Shown here one piece after another: positions 27,829-37,107 of a stretch of 64,000 bases of DNA. The stretch's first letter is position 1, and each line of letters begins with the position of its first letter. The notes beneath the pieces are model-generated. The model saw only the letters and a program-made list of their open reading frames with translations, was not told the origin of the DNA and did not search any database. A program made the translations under genes and the position numbers. The DNA is from Candidatus Gallipaludibacter merdavium. GTDB lineage: Bacteria > Bacteroidota > Bacteroidia > Bacteroidales > Paludibacteraceae. The stretch spans positions 1 to 64,000 of the forward strand of contig JADIMG010000072.1 of assembly GCA_017694875.1 (NCBI GenBank), written 5' to 3'.

Positions 27829-28224
27829 TTATTCGTTTACTTGTTTGTACAAAATCTTGTTGTTGATAAAATGCTCATCCTTGCCATTAACTGGCATTAC
27901 GCGCTGCTTGTCAAGAATGAACCTGTATCCTGCACCAAATCCTGTTTCAAGAACTTCTATGGAAATTCTGCATAATTCGCGGCACCGACTGTCATTTATT
28001 TCATTCTGACCGTCTCGGATATTGTCTTTCACATAGATGTTGACGTTCACGAAAGCCTCCTGAATATCACCGCTACCGTTGTCAAGGATTGAAATTATTA
28101 TATCCTCAGCATCTGAACCTGATGGGCGTCGTGTTTTACGAAGCACACCATTCACGGCTCGCTCCAAAGCAGATCCTTTGATGTGATTAAAAATATCATC
28201 CTTAATTTCAATATCTGATTTCAT
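27829..28224 (-). CDS. Tail terminator-like protein
   Basis: 131 aa. Placed between the HK97 gp10-like gene and the tail tube gene, the usual position of a tail terminator or completion protein. Contains LRKTRRPSGSDAEDIIISILDNGSGDIQEAFVNVNIYV. No unique motif. Confidence 0.6.
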   Translation of the reverse strand: MKSDIEIKDDIFNHIKGSALERAVNGVLRKTRRPSGSDAEDIIISILDNGSGDIQEAFVNVNIYVKDNIRDGQNEINDSRCRELCRISIEVLETGFGAGYRFILDKQRVMPVNGKDEHFINNKILYKQVNE

Positions 28225-28682
28225 TTCGCTAACTGAGTTTTAAGTTTCTCCATCATGATAGGCAATTCCTTCTTCGCGAATAATTCTGCAGAAGCAAGTA
28301 CGACCTTGTTGTCCATAGCTTCCACATACTCTGCATAGTTCATACCAGCAACCACTACAAGGACATAGTCATTGGTGTATTGCTGCACCAACTCTTTGGC
28401 CAAGTCCATGCCAGTTTGTTTGCCTTTTGAACCATTCTTTACTTGCTGAAAATCGGAAATCTGTACAATCCTTCCATTGTGTGAAATAACATAGCCTATC
28501 GAACTTCGCAAGTTACCAGTTTGGTCTATCCAGCTTTCTTCTTGCGAGCGATTACGAGCTTCAATAACGCACTGCTCTCCTAAATATGCAAGAGCACGAA
28601 TAGTGAGCATTTCCGCACGTTCCTTTTTTGCGCGTATGGTTGCCTGAATTTCACTATATGATGTCGTCATTCTGATTCCCAT
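28221..28682 (-). CDS. HK97 gp10-like minor head-tail protein
   Basis: 153 aa. The segments EARNRSQEESWIDQTGNLRSSIGYVI and VLVVVAGMNYAEYVEAMDNKVVLASA are the standard pattern of the HK97 gp10 / minor capsid family. Stop overlaps the next gene by 4 bases. Confidence 0.78.
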   Translation of the reverse strand: MGIRMTTSYSEIQATIRAKKERAEMLTIRALAYLGEQCVIEARNRSQEESWIDQTGNLRSSIGYVISHNGRIVQISDFQQVKNGSKGKQTGMDLAKELVQQYTNDYVLVVVAGMNYAEYVEAMDNKVVLASAELFAKKELPIMMEKLKTQLAK

Positions 28683-28683
28683 A

Positions 28684-29010
28684 TTATCCTATCCACATCT
28701 TACATTGGTGTTGGTAAGGCATGAATCCTTTAACCTCATATTCATAAACACCTCCAAGACGGTGCAATCTAACCTTTTCTCCAATCTTAAACCTTCTACA
28801 ATCTGGATTGAGATATACCGTAAAAGAATAACTCCTAACGACACCATCTTCAAAGGTTTTTTCATTGGCTTTACCAGCAGGGACAGCATCACATTCTATA
28901 TCTCCATCCCAGTAAGATTCTCCAGCATGGAAATCACCATTCTCATCGTCATAACCATCAGTAGTAACCTGATACTCTAAACGGCATGGTTTAATATTCA
29001 ATACTGCCAT
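28684..29010 (-). CDS. Head-tail connector protein
   Basis: 108 aa from ATG 29010 (MAVLNIKPCRLEYQV); an earlier start at 29049 would overlap the preceding gene. Beta-rich with a C-terminal FKIGEKVRLHRLGGVYEYEVKGF, as expected of a stopper-type connector. Family not certain. Confidence 0.55.
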   Translation of the reverse strand: MAVLNIKPCRLEYQVTTDGYDDENGDFHAGESYWDGDIECDAVPAGKANEKTFEDGVVRSYSFTVYLNPDCRRFKIGEKVRLHRLGGVYEYEVKGFMPYQHQCKMWIG

Positions 29011-29014
29011 ACTA

Positions 29015-29332
29015 TTATCCTCCAATATATACCGTAGGCTCACCAACACATTTGTCTTTTTCGCCTATGGAAGTATAAATAGCATTCATTTTTTTCAGTA
29101 TTACATTCCTGTCCGGCAAAGAGATTGACTTATCCGCCTCAGAGAAGTTTATGGCCTCAACAAGAGAATAAAGACAATCTGCAACGGCTCCCCGAAACTC
29201 CTTACTAACGATAACATCATAGCTTACTTCCTCTTCGCCATTTAGATTCCTCGCCAGCAACTTGTTTTCAAACTTGCCTTTTGGAAATGGATAATCAATC
29301 TCATCCATCAATGCTTGCAGAATTGTCTTCAT
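29015..29332 (-). CDS. Head-tail adaptor candidate
   Basis: 105 aa, mostly helical. Directly downstream of the capsid gene where gp6/gp15-type adaptors lie. Contains AVADCLYSLVEAINFSEADKSISLP. Called by position. Confidence 0.5.
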   Translation of the reverse strand: MKTILQALMDEIDYPFPKGKFENKLLARNLNGEEEVSYDVIVSKEFRGAVADCLYSLVEAINFSEADKSISLPDRNVILKKMNAIYTSIGEKDKCVGEPTVYIGG

Positions 29333-29335
29333 ATC

Positions 29336-30643
29336 TTACGCAGTTTTAAAGGATTCAACAGCGGCTTTCAATTTAGCCTCGTCTTCGTCGCTCAACTTGT
29401 TAACGGCAGCAATCACTTTGTCGTCAGCTGTGGTACCAGAAAGCTTACCACCAGTGATTTTATTCAATTCCTTGACAAAATCAGTTTTTGTGTAAGCCTG
29501 TCCCCAAACAGTAACCTTAGTATCACCACTATCTGAAGCCTCTGCAACAGTGTCAACTTCTTGTGCTTCTGAAAAATCGTAAACGTAGATTTGGTCCACA
29601 TCTTCGATAATAGGAGCCACAAATGCTTGCCCAGAAGTAATCTCACGCAATGGGTTTGTGAGAGAATACTTTGAAATCAACTTGTAAGAGTCAACTTCTT
29701 CGTATTTCACACCCTCAACAGGATTGCTCTTTTCTGCAAGTCGGCCGTAAACCAACGTACCGATAACATCATTGCAAACGAACACAAGACGGCTTGCGTT
29801 CCAAGGTTTAACATTTCGTTTCTTGCCGTTTTCCTCCAACACAACGGAACGGTCAATTACTTTGAACGTAATACCGTTGTTATCATCAGCGAAAGCCTCA
29901 TTGAATACCGTTGCCGTAGGAGTAGGCAATACTGAATCAGCATTGAATGTCTGTCCCTTGTAGTTAGCTACAAGCTCCTTAGCCTCCTTCGTTTGACGTA
30001 ATTTGTCGTAAGCAGATTTGGCAATGTAGATATACAAAATACTATTGCCATCGCCATCAGCTTTAGAGATTACTCTCTTAATGTCCTCCAGAGAAATATC
30101 TCCTTTCGTGGTTGCTCCAAAGATATTATCTTTCAGATAGTTGAAATTCAGACGCAACAAAGCATCCGGAGTGTCAATATCTTTAATCGCTACATAACCG
30201 TTAGAGAGAGCAAACAACAAGTTGTACTCGTTTCTTTCATCGATACCAACAGAGCAAGAAACGGCATCATCAGCCAATTTTTTTACAATCTTCTCTGCAT
30301 TGCCTCCTTGTGCCTCCATAACATTGATGTTGATAATGTCGGATTCCTTCAAAATCTTAGACATACCAATCTTCGGAAGCTTACCATTTGCAGAAGCAAT
30401 ACTATCACGGCTTTTAACTGGCAACTCTGAGTCAACAGCTACAAAGTCGGCAGCTACATAGGTCGTATTCACTGATGTACTTTCCCACTTATTGTCTGGA
30501 GAAAACTCTTGACGCAAAATTGCATTTTTTCCTTTATGCAAGTAGGTAAGATTCTTGTTTCTCTTACCATTTACTTTCTCAATCAATAGTTGCAGTTTCG
30601 GGAAGAACTTAGCAACATATTTAGCAAACAATGATACATTCAT
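29336..30643 (-). CDS. Major capsid protein
   Basis: 435 aa. Lies downstream of scaffold and decoration genes. N-terminal helix, an E-loop-like region (NKWESTSVNTTYVAADFVAVDSELP), and later WNASRLVFVCNDVIGTLVYGRLAEKSNP, which is typical of the P domain in Bacteroidetes phage capsids. The C-terminal ~70 residues (TVWGQAYTKTDFVKELNKITGGKLSG) form an extra small helical domain, perhaps surface-exposed. Confidence 0.8.
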   Translation of the reverse strand: MNVSLFAKYVAKFFPKLQLLIEKVNGKRNKNLTYLHKGKNAILRQEFSPDNKWESTSVNTTYVAADFVAVDSELPVKSRDSIASANGKLPKIGMSKILKESDIININVMEAQGGNAEKIVKKLADDAVSCSVGIDERNEYNLLFALSNGYVAIKDIDTPDALLRLNFNYLKDNIFGATTKGDISLEDIKRVISKADGDGNSILYIYIAKSAYDKLRQTKEAKELVANYKGQTFNADSVLPTPTATVFNEAFADDNNGITFKVIDRSVVLEENGKKRNVKPWNASRLVFVCNDVIGTLVYGRLAEKSNPVEGVKYEEVDSYKLISKYSLTNPLREITSGQAFVAPIIEDVDQIYVYDFSEAQEVDTVAEASDSGDTKVTVWGQAYTKTDFVKELNKITGGKLSGTTADDKVIAAVNKLSDEDEAKLKAAVESFKTA

Positions 30644-30658
30644 AATCTACCTCCTTTC

Positions 30659-31054
30659 TTAGTCATGTTCAAATACCAATGTCGGCACAGCAGCCTTCAA
30701 CGCTGTCTTGATAGTATCAAGCGGATAAGGGCCTGCGACATCATTAACAACTCCACTGTGCATAATTGACACAAATGGCTCTTTTACCGATTTTGTGGAC
30801 ACACAGACACCTACATACTCATGACTTACAGGTAATGTTCCATAAGCATCACCACCTTCATTAAGCGGCATAGGTTTATATACGTCTTTGGCTGTATCAC
30901 GTATGATTACATGCCCAGCACGGATATACTCGCCTTTGAATCCACTAACATCTAATACTTTTCCGCCTTGAATGCAAGCAACACATTTGCGGATTACAAT
31001 CGGATCATTACCAAATCCGAATGATTCAATAGTACCTACATCTACTACTCCCAT
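30659..31054 (-). CDS. Capsid decoration (gpD-like) protein
   Basis: 131 aa, Gly/Val-rich and beta-rich; IRAGHVIIRDTAKDVYKPMPLN, then HEYVGVCVSTKSVKEPFVSIMHSGVVND, a pattern similar to lambda gpD-type cement proteins. Located between scaffold and capsid. Confidence 0.65.
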   Translation of the reverse strand: MGVVDVGTIESFGFGNDPIVIRKCVACIQGGKVLDVSGFKGEYIRAGHVIIRDTAKDVYKPMPLNEGGDAYGTLPVSHEYVGVCVSTKSVKEPFVSIMHSGVVNDVAGPYPLDTIKTALKAAVPTLVFEHD

Positions 31055-31082
31055 CTTTTCTTTCTTAAATTTTAATGGTTAA

Positions 31083-31814
31083 CTAATTTCCGCCACCAAA
31101 GATTTTGTCGATTTCCTCATCTGTGAATGGCTCTTCTTCTTTAGGTTTTGGCTTTCCTCCTCCGGCTGGCGGTGGTGTACCGAGTTTAGACAGCCCTGCA
31201 TCAGCACGTTCTTGGTTATAAGCCTGTAAATCGGACTCAACTTCAGACATGAACTCTTCAAACTCATCTTCGTTCTCAAACTTCATCTTTGAGAAACTTT
31301 TCAGAGTTCTGGTTCCAAACGTACCAGTATCTTTGAGCAATGCTTCAAGTTTAGCTCTTCTGCCATTACTTGTTTTCTCGGATTCCAATGCAGCAATTTT
31401 ACCATTAAGTTGTTCGAGGTTCTGCATCATCCCTTTTGCCCATGCCGGTGCATCGTCTTTGTTATTGTCCTTTTGATTTTTAGAGGATTGACTGCGATTA
31501 CGATTCTGATTCTTTGGCTCGCTATCATCGTTGCCATCATCGTCATCATCATCGTCGTCATCATCGTCTTTGTGGTTTTTTTTCTTCCATTCCTCAAGCA
31601 AACGATTGGCTTGGGACTGGCCGAAAGTGAGGTAGGGGAGAACCGCATCAATCTCTTTTTCGATTTCTGCGTTTACGTCCTCTTCTGAGGCATCTTCTTT
31701 GGAAGTAAGGTTATCGGCAATCTTGGCGGCAATACCCTTTAATTCCTTTACATTGAACCCTAACGCCTTCGCTTTAAGTTTCAATTTTGCAAAAACAAGT
31801 TGTTTTTTGTCCAT
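31083..31814 (-). CDS. Capsid scaffold-like protein with poly-Asp tract
   Basis: 243 aa. A helical N-terminal half, then a run of 11 Asp residues (about residues 84-94) with a low-complexity Asn/Gln/Ser/Lys linker, a helical region (about 125-200), and a Pro/Gly/Lys/Glu C-terminus ending EIDKIFGGGN. Highly charged, coiled and placed directly before decoration and capsid genes, as scaffold proteins are. Confidence 0.65.
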   Translation of the reverse strand: MDKKQLVFAKLKLKAKALGFNVKELKGIAAKIADNLTSKEDASEEDVNAEIEKEIDAVLPYLTFGQSQANRLLEEWKKKNHKDDDDDDDDDDDGNDDSEPKNQNRNRSQSSKNQKDNNKDDAPAWAKGMMQNLEQLNGKIAALESEKTSNGRRAKLEALLKDTGTFGTRTLKSFSKMKFENEDEFEEFMSEVESDLQAYNQERADAGLSKLGTPPPAGGGKPKPKEEEPFTDEEIDKIFGGGN

Positions 31815-31845
31815 CGTTTCTCAATTTTGATTTATAATACACATC

Positions 31846-31876
31846 GCAAAGATATATAAATCTGATTGAAAAACAA
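31846..31876 (-). promoter_or_regulatory. Promoter of the scaffold-capsid-tail operon
   Basis: Minus strand TTG, exactly 19 bases, TATCTTTG, 32 bases upstream of the scaffold start. The rest of 31815-32010 shows no gene. Confidence 0.75.
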
Positions 31877-32010
31877 ACACTTTCAATGAAAATAATTATT
31901 TTTGTCTCAGTTCGATAATAAGCGTAAGGTTATAGACAATATCAATCGTTAAAAGCATCCCAACTGTACTTCAAGCACAGCCTTTATCTTCCTGAACTGA
32001 AAAGTGTGTC

Positions 32011-32445
32011 TTATCTGCTTAATAAATATTGGTATGCCTTCAAATACTTATTAAGCCTTACCAAATCATTTTCTTTCAAACAATCCAACCTCGTAATATC
32101 CATATTGTCTTCCAAATCATGTATTTTGACTTGCCTACCAATTGGATTAACTCTGCATCGTTTTATGAAATCATCATAACTTTCATCCTCTTCTTTTGTA
32201 ACAGAAAGAATTGCATCAACGATATTTTGTGGGAATCCTTCGTGCAATAAATAATCTTGTGTAACTTCTGTATCTTCTATTGTATCGTGTAGCAAAGCAA
32301 CAATACGTTCCTCGTCCGTACAGCATTTACCTGCAACGCGAACTGGGTGCATGATATATGGAGCACCTGATTTATCTACTTGGCCCTTATGTGCATTCAC
32401 AGCTATGCTTAATGCCTTCTCCAGAAGTTCCTTATTAGTACTCAT
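32011..32445 (-). CDS. Small alarmone hydrolase-like HD-domain protein
   Basis: 144 aa, one HD domain of the RelA/SpoT hydrolase (MESH1-like) type. Expected metal and active-site residues are present: His19 in AHKGQ, His33 in YIMHP, HD pair 53-54 in LLHDTIEDT with Glu57/Asp58, and a late Asp in VKIHDLEDNMD (about 110). These enzymes remove pyrophosphate from (p)ppGpp; members paired with toxic alarmone synthetases act as antitoxins. It lies two genes below a MuF protein with a RelA/SpoT-like domain, and overlaps the 75-aa gene by 11 bases. Confidence 0.85.
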   Translation of the reverse strand: MSTNKELLEKALSIAVNAHKGQVDKSGAPYIMHPVRVAGKCCTDEERIVALLHDTIEDTEVTQDYLLHEGFPQNIVDAILSVTKEEDESYDDFIKRCRVNPIGRQVKIHDLEDNMDITRLDCLKENDLVRLNKYLKAYQYLLSR

Positions 32446-32662
32446 TATATTCTGATTTAGTTATTTCCTTGCCAGAAAGAATAATCTCGCATACCGTTTC
32501 ATTGGATTGCGGTACACTTATCTCATTACGTCTTTTATGCTTGATGAATGCTTTAGTAAAACCATCTTCATATATAAGGCGTATGGCAGTTTCCTCAAAA
32601 TCATCTAACAGATAGATTGATTCACCTGCTAATAGCTTCTTTCGTAATTTTCTTAGGTCCAT
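32435..32662 (-). CDS. Small hypothetical protein of the alarmone-hydrolase unit
   Basis: 75 aa, MDLRKLRKKLLAGESIYLLDD.., charged, no membrane segment. First gene after a promoter and overlapping the HD hydrolase gene, so the two form a unit. Family not recognised. Confidence 0.6.
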   Translation of the reverse strand: MDLRKLRKKLLAGESIYLLDDFEETAIRLIYEDGFTKAFIKHKRRNEISVPQSNETVCEIILSGKEITKSEYNEY

Positions 32663-32670
32663 ATTTATAT

Positions 32671-32679
32671 GTAAAGATA
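32671..32679 (-). promoter_or_regulatory. Promoter -7 element (TATCTTTACAT type)
   Basis: The minus-strand TATCTTTACATA is identical to the -7 region at 38420, 49187 and 62582. It starts only 9 bases before the ATG at 32662. The -33 side is AT-rich without a clear TTG. Confidence 0.5.
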
Positions 32680-32686
32680 ATGATTT

Positions 32687-34312
32687 TTATTGGAAATGAC
32701 TATAATATTCGGTAGATTTTTTTTCTATATCTATTGCCTTTTCGCTTGTTTTTTCAAGTATCCTCCATTCTTCATAGTATTCATGGCCCAATCCTCCATC
32801 CATACCAGTTTTCCTGCGTATCTCACCCCATTTTTGTGCGCCAAGTATTAGTTTTGCATTCTCTGGTTTTTCTTTGGCATAAATCATCATTTCCGTATTT
32901 ACCTGTATTTCTGCTACAATTCCATTTGAGGTCTTGATGTTGACAATGTTGCCACTATATCCCAAATTCGATTCTGGAGATTGAATCTTTTTTCTCAAAA
33001 AGATATCCATTATAGACAGTTCATTTAATACATATTCTATATTGTTTTTTGGAACAATTATAGTAGTTCTAACGGCATCTTTAATATCGTATGGATTTAT
33101 TCCATCCGTTGTAATTTTTCTTGCAATAGAAGCTTTGCTCTTGAAATTTATCGGGGTGACAAACCCACCATATTTATCTGCAATCTTCTTGGCAACATTT
33201 TGAACTTCTTCGCCAACTTGTGAAGATTTACGTATTATTTCTTCTATTGAATTATCAATATTTATTTTCTTATATGACGACTGATTGTCAAATAAGAAAT
33301 ACGGCAAAGTACCTCTTTTACTTGCTTCTTTAATTCGCTTTTCATTATTTAGCACCCACTTCTTAAATTGTTCCGGAACATCGTTGACACTATTAACACT
33401 ATCACCAGACACCTCACTTCTTCCGTCCCATTCCCAAAACTCTTCTTCTGTCTTTAGAATAGGAATCTTGTAGCAGCGACATAATGGGTGCCAGCCGGAC
33501 CAAACAAAATCTTTCGGATATTTGCCTGCGAGCTCATCACATATATCACGGAAAGGTTTTCCATTCAGAGTATGATTACCGCTCAACTTAATTTCAAAAC
33601 CGACGACAAAATCCATCTGCTTCCACCGTTCGTTTTCTGCATTGCGATAAGCCATATTTATCTCAGAGGCCGCTAAACGTAAAGAGCGATATTCACAATC
33701 CATAGCCTTACTGGCTGTTCCGAACCTCTCTTTGTAGTCCTTCTGTAAACTTGGGAAATCATTCAAGTATTTAGATATGCGCTTGCTAAGAGTTACAGCA
33801 CTATATCCTTTCTCAATGGCGCAAGAAATGGCATCTTCGAGTTCTTTTTTATAAACTACAGACTGATTCCACAATTTCTCGGAGATATTGAAACCCTTAT
33901 CTTTTCTGTTTTGGAATGCTTTCAATGCATCAGAGTTGGTCTGGTACAATACCTTATATTTTTCTCTATCTACAATTGCATCGTATGCTTTTAAGACAGA
34001 GTTGGCCAACAGGTCCTGTACTTCATTGCTATTTTTCCATTCTTCGCTTGTGCCATTATATATGGCAGCTTGAATATCCCTTACGAATCTTTTCTGAATA
34101 TCAGATAGCTTTTTCTTTGTTTCTGGATAATCTGCAAAACTGAAAGGTTTATCTTTCAGACTTTCTTCCGTGATGCCCAAACTCTCAACCAATTTTGCTG
34201 CTTCAAGATTGAGCGTTTCATAGATGGATTGAACAAGCGAAATGTATTTGGCCATACGCTTATTCAGTTCACTGTACTTATATTTTTGGTTAGGTGTTTT
34301 TGGCTTGGGCAT
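32687..34312 (-). CDS. MuF-type head morphogenesis protein fused to a RelA/SpoT-like domain
   Basis: 541 aa. Residues about 150-285 are the Mu F / SPP1 gp7 domain, with the Cys/His signature WSGWHPLCRCY at 271-281 (minor head protein near the portal, packaged in the virion). Residues about 365-520 look like the RelA/SpoT synthetase fold: a basic helix (INFKSKASIARKIT), IKDAVRTTIIVP, then GYSGNIVNIKTSNGIVAEIQVNTEMMIYAKE, paralleling the D..R, GY..., EiQirT elements of that family. MuF proteins with C-terminal toxin domains are a known class of phage polymorphic toxins. The identity of the C-terminus is my motif reading and needs a profile search. Confidence 0.75.
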   Translation of the reverse strand: MPKPKTPNQKYKYSELNKRMAKYISLVQSIYETLNLEAAKLVESLGITEESLKDKPFSFADYPETKKKLSDIQKRFVRDIQAAIYNGTSEEWKNSNEVQDLLANSVLKAYDAIVDREKYKVLYQTNSDALKAFQNRKDKGFNISEKLWNQSVVYKKELEDAISCAIEKGYSAVTLSKRISKYLNDFPSLQKDYKERFGTASKAMDCEYRSLRLAASEINMAYRNAENERWKQMDFVVGFEIKLSGNHTLNGKPFRDICDELAGKYPKDFVWSGWHPLCRCYKIPILKTEEEFWEWDGRSEVSGDSVNSVNDVPEQFKKWVLNNEKRIKEASKRGTLPYFLFDNQSSYKKINIDNSIEEIIRKSSQVGEEVQNVAKKIADKYGGFVTPINFKSKASIARKITTDGINPYDIKDAVRTTIIVPKNNIEYVLNELSIMDIFLRKKIQSPESNLGYSGNIVNIKTSNGIVAEIQVNTEMMIYAKEKPENAKLILGAQKWGEIRRKTGMDGGLGHEYYEEWRILEKTSEKAIDIEKKSTEYYSHFQ

Positions 34313-34485
34313 TATTTCTTTTCAAATTTTTCGCACCAACTATAATTTAATAGTTTGCTCCATTCATGAAATTGGCACCTACACATAAATGGTTCTCCAT
34401 TACTGTTCTTTTCATGGAAATCATAAGCATGCCTACAATCACGACAGTAATACCTTGTTGATTTATCTGTAACATTCTTGGCCAT
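34312..34485 (-). CDS. Small Cys/His-rich protein, 57 aa
   Basis: Starts MAKNVTDKSTRYYCRDCRHAY and continues CRCQFHEW, then a last Cys near the end: a likely zinc-binding micro-protein. ATG at 34485; stop shared with the MuF start (TAATG). Overlaps the end of the ParB-like gene by 23 bases. Confidence 0.65.
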   Translation of the reverse strand: MAKNVTDKSTRYYCRDCRHAYDFHEKNSNGEPFMCRCQFHEWSKLLNYSWCEKFEKK

Positions 34486-34846
34486 AACTATTACTCATAT
34501 CTGTCTGGTGCCGGCATTTCAAAAGACGTATAGCTTTGATTGTTTCCTTACCTTCCAATATGGCTTTACAGAGCCTGTGATAACCATCTGCTATCTGGCC
34601 ATAATCATCAAGGATTATAGGATAGCCCAGAGAACAATTAAGCACACGTTCGCATTGGAAAATAAAGTCATGAAGTTGATTGCATTCAAATGGTTCGTCA
34701 GTCAAATCAACATTCCATAACGGCATATCCAGTAATGGATATTCTTTGGCTTTAGCGAAGTCATAAAGTGTCTGTGCTTTCCATATCTTGTCACCACGAC
34801 GATATTCGCTATCGGAAAAAGTTATATCTTCTACTGGTACCCTCAT
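34463..34846 (-). CDS. ParB-fold protein, short
   Basis: 127 aa from ATG 34846 (MRVPVEDITFSDSEYRRGDKIW). Contains the ParB/sulfiredoxin-fold signature near residues 84-102: YPIILDDYGQIADGYHRLCKAIL (DGYHR in place of GHHR). No HTH domain. Such single-domain ParB-fold proteins include NTPases and amino-acid kinases as well as DNA-binding proteins. Sits between collagen-like and MuF genes as an insertion in the head module. Confidence 0.7.
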   Translation of the reverse strand: MRVPVEDITFSDSEYRRGDKIWKAQTLYDFAKAKEYPLLDMPLWNVDLTDEPFECNQLHDFIFQCERVLNCSLGYPIILDDYGQIADGYHRLCKAILEGKETIKAIRLLKCRHQTDMSNSYGQECYR

Positions 34847-34911
34847 AAACAAATCTCTAAAATATGGCAGCGCAAGTTTTCACACTGCCATATTATTTAT
34901 TTTTTTCAGTA

Positions 34912-35556
34912 TTATCCAGCCGTGTAAGTTCCTGTAATTGAAGCTGTACTTTCATCATCCAAATGGGCCGTTCCGCTTATAGTCGTTCCTGTAATCGTCA
35001 ACTCAATAGATGTGATTTTCGCTCCCGTATCCCCCTTTACACCTTGTTGACCTTGTTGGCCTTGTGGCCCTTGTGCTCCAGTATCGCCTTTTTCTCCTTT
35101 TTCACCCTGAGCACCTTGTGGCCCTGTTTGACCTTGTGCTCCTGTTTCTCCTTTCTCACCTTTGAGATTCTTAAAATCAAAGCTGAGAACTCCTTCTGAT
35201 AGAGTAACATCTACAGAAGGAACACCTGTGTTATTATCAATAGAAGCAGAAGCATTAGTTATATTAGATACTCCACCGCTTGTATTTTTAGGCTTGACAA
35301 TCATCTTTGCAGCTTTGACCTCTGTTTTACTTACAATACATATCATCATACCCTCTGTAACATCCAAATCAAATACACGTGTCTTGGAATTATCCATGGT
35401 AATGGCATCAAACATATTCGGCTGCATACCTTGCATATATCTGTAGATAAGCAATGGGTCAACGGTACCATTTTCAATTTGAATAACACATGCTCCTTTG
35501 GATTCAAAATCAGCAACCCAAACACCATCTTTTTCGATAAAACTTAAATCTTCCAT
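34912..35556 (-). CDS. Collagen-like phage protein
   Basis: 214 aa. The N-terminal ~125 residues are beta-rich ([21 protein letters not shown]..). Residues about 130-180 are uninterrupted Gly-X-Y triplets ([16 protein letters not shown].., [15 protein letters not shown]). A short beta C-terminus ([19 protein letters not shown]) could be the trimerisation cap. Probably a trimeric fibre or capsid/neck decoration. Confidence 0.75.
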   Translation of the reverse strand: MEDLSFIEKDGVWVADFESKGACVIQIENGTVDPLLIYRYMQGMQPNMFDAITMDNSKTRVFDLDVTEGMMICIVSKTEVKAAKMIVKPKNTSGGVSNITNASASIDNNTGVPSVDVTLSEGVLSFDFKNLKGEKGETGAQGQTGPQGAQGEKGEKGDTGAQGPQGQQGQQGVKGDTGAKITSIELTITGTTISGTAHLDDESTASITGTYTAG

Positions 35557-35576
35557 AATTCTAATTTTTTGTTGTT

Positions 35577-36983
35577 CTACATTACTTTTTCATTGAATAT
35601 ACTCGTTATGTTTTGACGTGACTGTTCAGCTTCTTCTTTCTGTATTTGTTCCAAAGTAGCTTGTGGGTCGTTGGACATACCAGTCATCTGGATTGATTCA
35701 AGGTGGCTGAACACTGGCTTACCTCCGTTACCTTTCATGGCACGATTTATAGATGCATCTTCATCTGACTGGATAAATGGAGTAATTATATTTTCTACCT
35801 CTACATTATCAATTTCTTTTTCCCAACTGGTATTCATTTTCTTCAGAAATTCTTTGACAACACTACACTCTCTGTCAAATGATTCTATCCATGCTCCACT
35901 CTCATCACCAACTTTCAAATGTGCATCAGTAAGCAGGGTTTGTCTTGCATCAAATCCTATGTTCCCAAGCTTTGACATGTTATCGAATGAAATATCTGGC
36001 ATCTGAGCTTGCATCCAGAATAATCTTAAAAGCGTATCAACATGGTACTTGTTAGCTTCATTTGACTGTGCCCATGAAACATATGAAACATCGCCTCCTT
36101 CTTTTACTCTAAACAAACGTCTGCTTTCCCCTTTATCTTCTTCTCCAATGATATCACCTACAACTTTAAGGACTGGAGCACTGTTATATGCAATCACGTC
36201 ACTATTACGTGAAATGGTATATTCTATTTCCTCGCGCAACCTTGTAAGCCCATGATAAATTGGCACCGGACGATAGTTATACACTCCAGGGATTTTTAAA
36301 ATCTCTATATCTTCTCCGTCAACAATTGCCTTCCATCCATTATCTCCTCTCTCCCACTTGTAGTGTTTTTGGGATGTATATGTTTCAAAGAAATATACGT
36401 CCTTATCTTTGACCTTCTTCTTGTATTCAAATGACATTGCAAGCATATCACCATATTCATCAAAAAGAGGGTAGAGGTCAACGCCATCCATTGGACTGTA
36501 TGTTTTGCATTTCAGCTTGTAGCTACAATTAAAACCGTACAATGTGTTAGGTCTTTTAACAGCATACCAAATTGTGAAGAACTCACATGAAGCAAAATAA
36601 GCAGTACCACGCTTGATGTTTTCTGAATCAATTCGTGCATACTTGTAGATAGATTCTATTGCTTTTGCTATCTTCTGCCTCGTTTCATTACTCTCTATAT
36701 TGTGATAAACACGCTTGACAGGGATAGAGAACATAAATTCTACCATGCGTTTTGTAAGCAGCTTTTCAAGTCCAATATAAATGCGTGCAGCCTCTTCTTT
36801 TGTTCCGTCGCTCTTTATTTTATCCTTTCTGCCTTTTTTATCCGTCACTATCTTATGAAATGTTGGCTCATAAGCTTTAATAAGATAGCCCCAAGAAGGA
36901 ATATCTACAGACTTCTTTTTGAGATAATCTATTAAATCACTAATAGAAGCTCCTGCATTTAGCATTTCTGTAATCTCATCCAT
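35577..36983 (-). CDS. Portal protein
   Basis: 468 aa from ATG 36983 ([14 protein letters not shown]). SPP1 gp6 / HK97-like portal pattern: [39 protein letters not shown], then [27 protein letters not shown]. It forms the dodecameric DNA entry ring. Preceded by a strong promoter. Confidence 0.9.
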   Translation of the reverse strand: MDEITEMLNAGASISDLIDYLKKKSVDIPSWGYLIKAYEPTFHKIVTDKKGRKDKIKSDGTKEEAARIYIGLEKLLTKRMVEFMFSIPVKRVYHNIESNETRQKIAKAIESIYKYARIDSENIKRGTAYFASCEFFTIWYAVKRPNTLYGFNCSYKLKCKTYSPMDGVDLYPLFDEYGDMLAMSFEYKKKVKDKDVYFFETYTSQKHYKWERGDNGWKAIVDGEDIEILKIPGVYNYRPVPIYHGLTRLREEIEYTISRNSDVIAYNSAPVLKVVGDIIGEEDKGESRRLFRVKEGGDVSYVSWAQSNEANKYHVDTLLRLFWMQAQMPDISFDNMSKLGNIGFDARQTLLTDAHLKVGDESGAWIESFDRECSVVKEFLKKMNTSWEKEIDNVEVENIITPFIQSDEDASINRAMKGNGGKPVFSHLESIQMTGMSNDPQATLEQIQKEEAEQSRQNITSIFNEKVM

Positions 36984-37008
36984 AATACCGATTGTTTTTC
37001 TGTTTTCT

Positions 37009-37039
37009 GCAAATATATGCAATTATGTTTGATATTCAA
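37009..37039 (-). promoter_or_regulatory. Promoter of portal
   Basis: Minus strand TTG, exactly 19 bases, TATATTTG, 26 bases before the portal start. Confidence 0.75.
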
Positions 37040-37107
37040 TCATTTTTGCATAATAAAAAACGTGACTACTTTCGTAATCACGCCGTTTTGCAAAACTTTT
37101 GTTTGTT

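Noticed and set aside
31410..31688. Plus-strand ORF rich in Ile/Val
   Set aside because: Antisense of the Asp-rich scaffold linker; low-complexity shadow.
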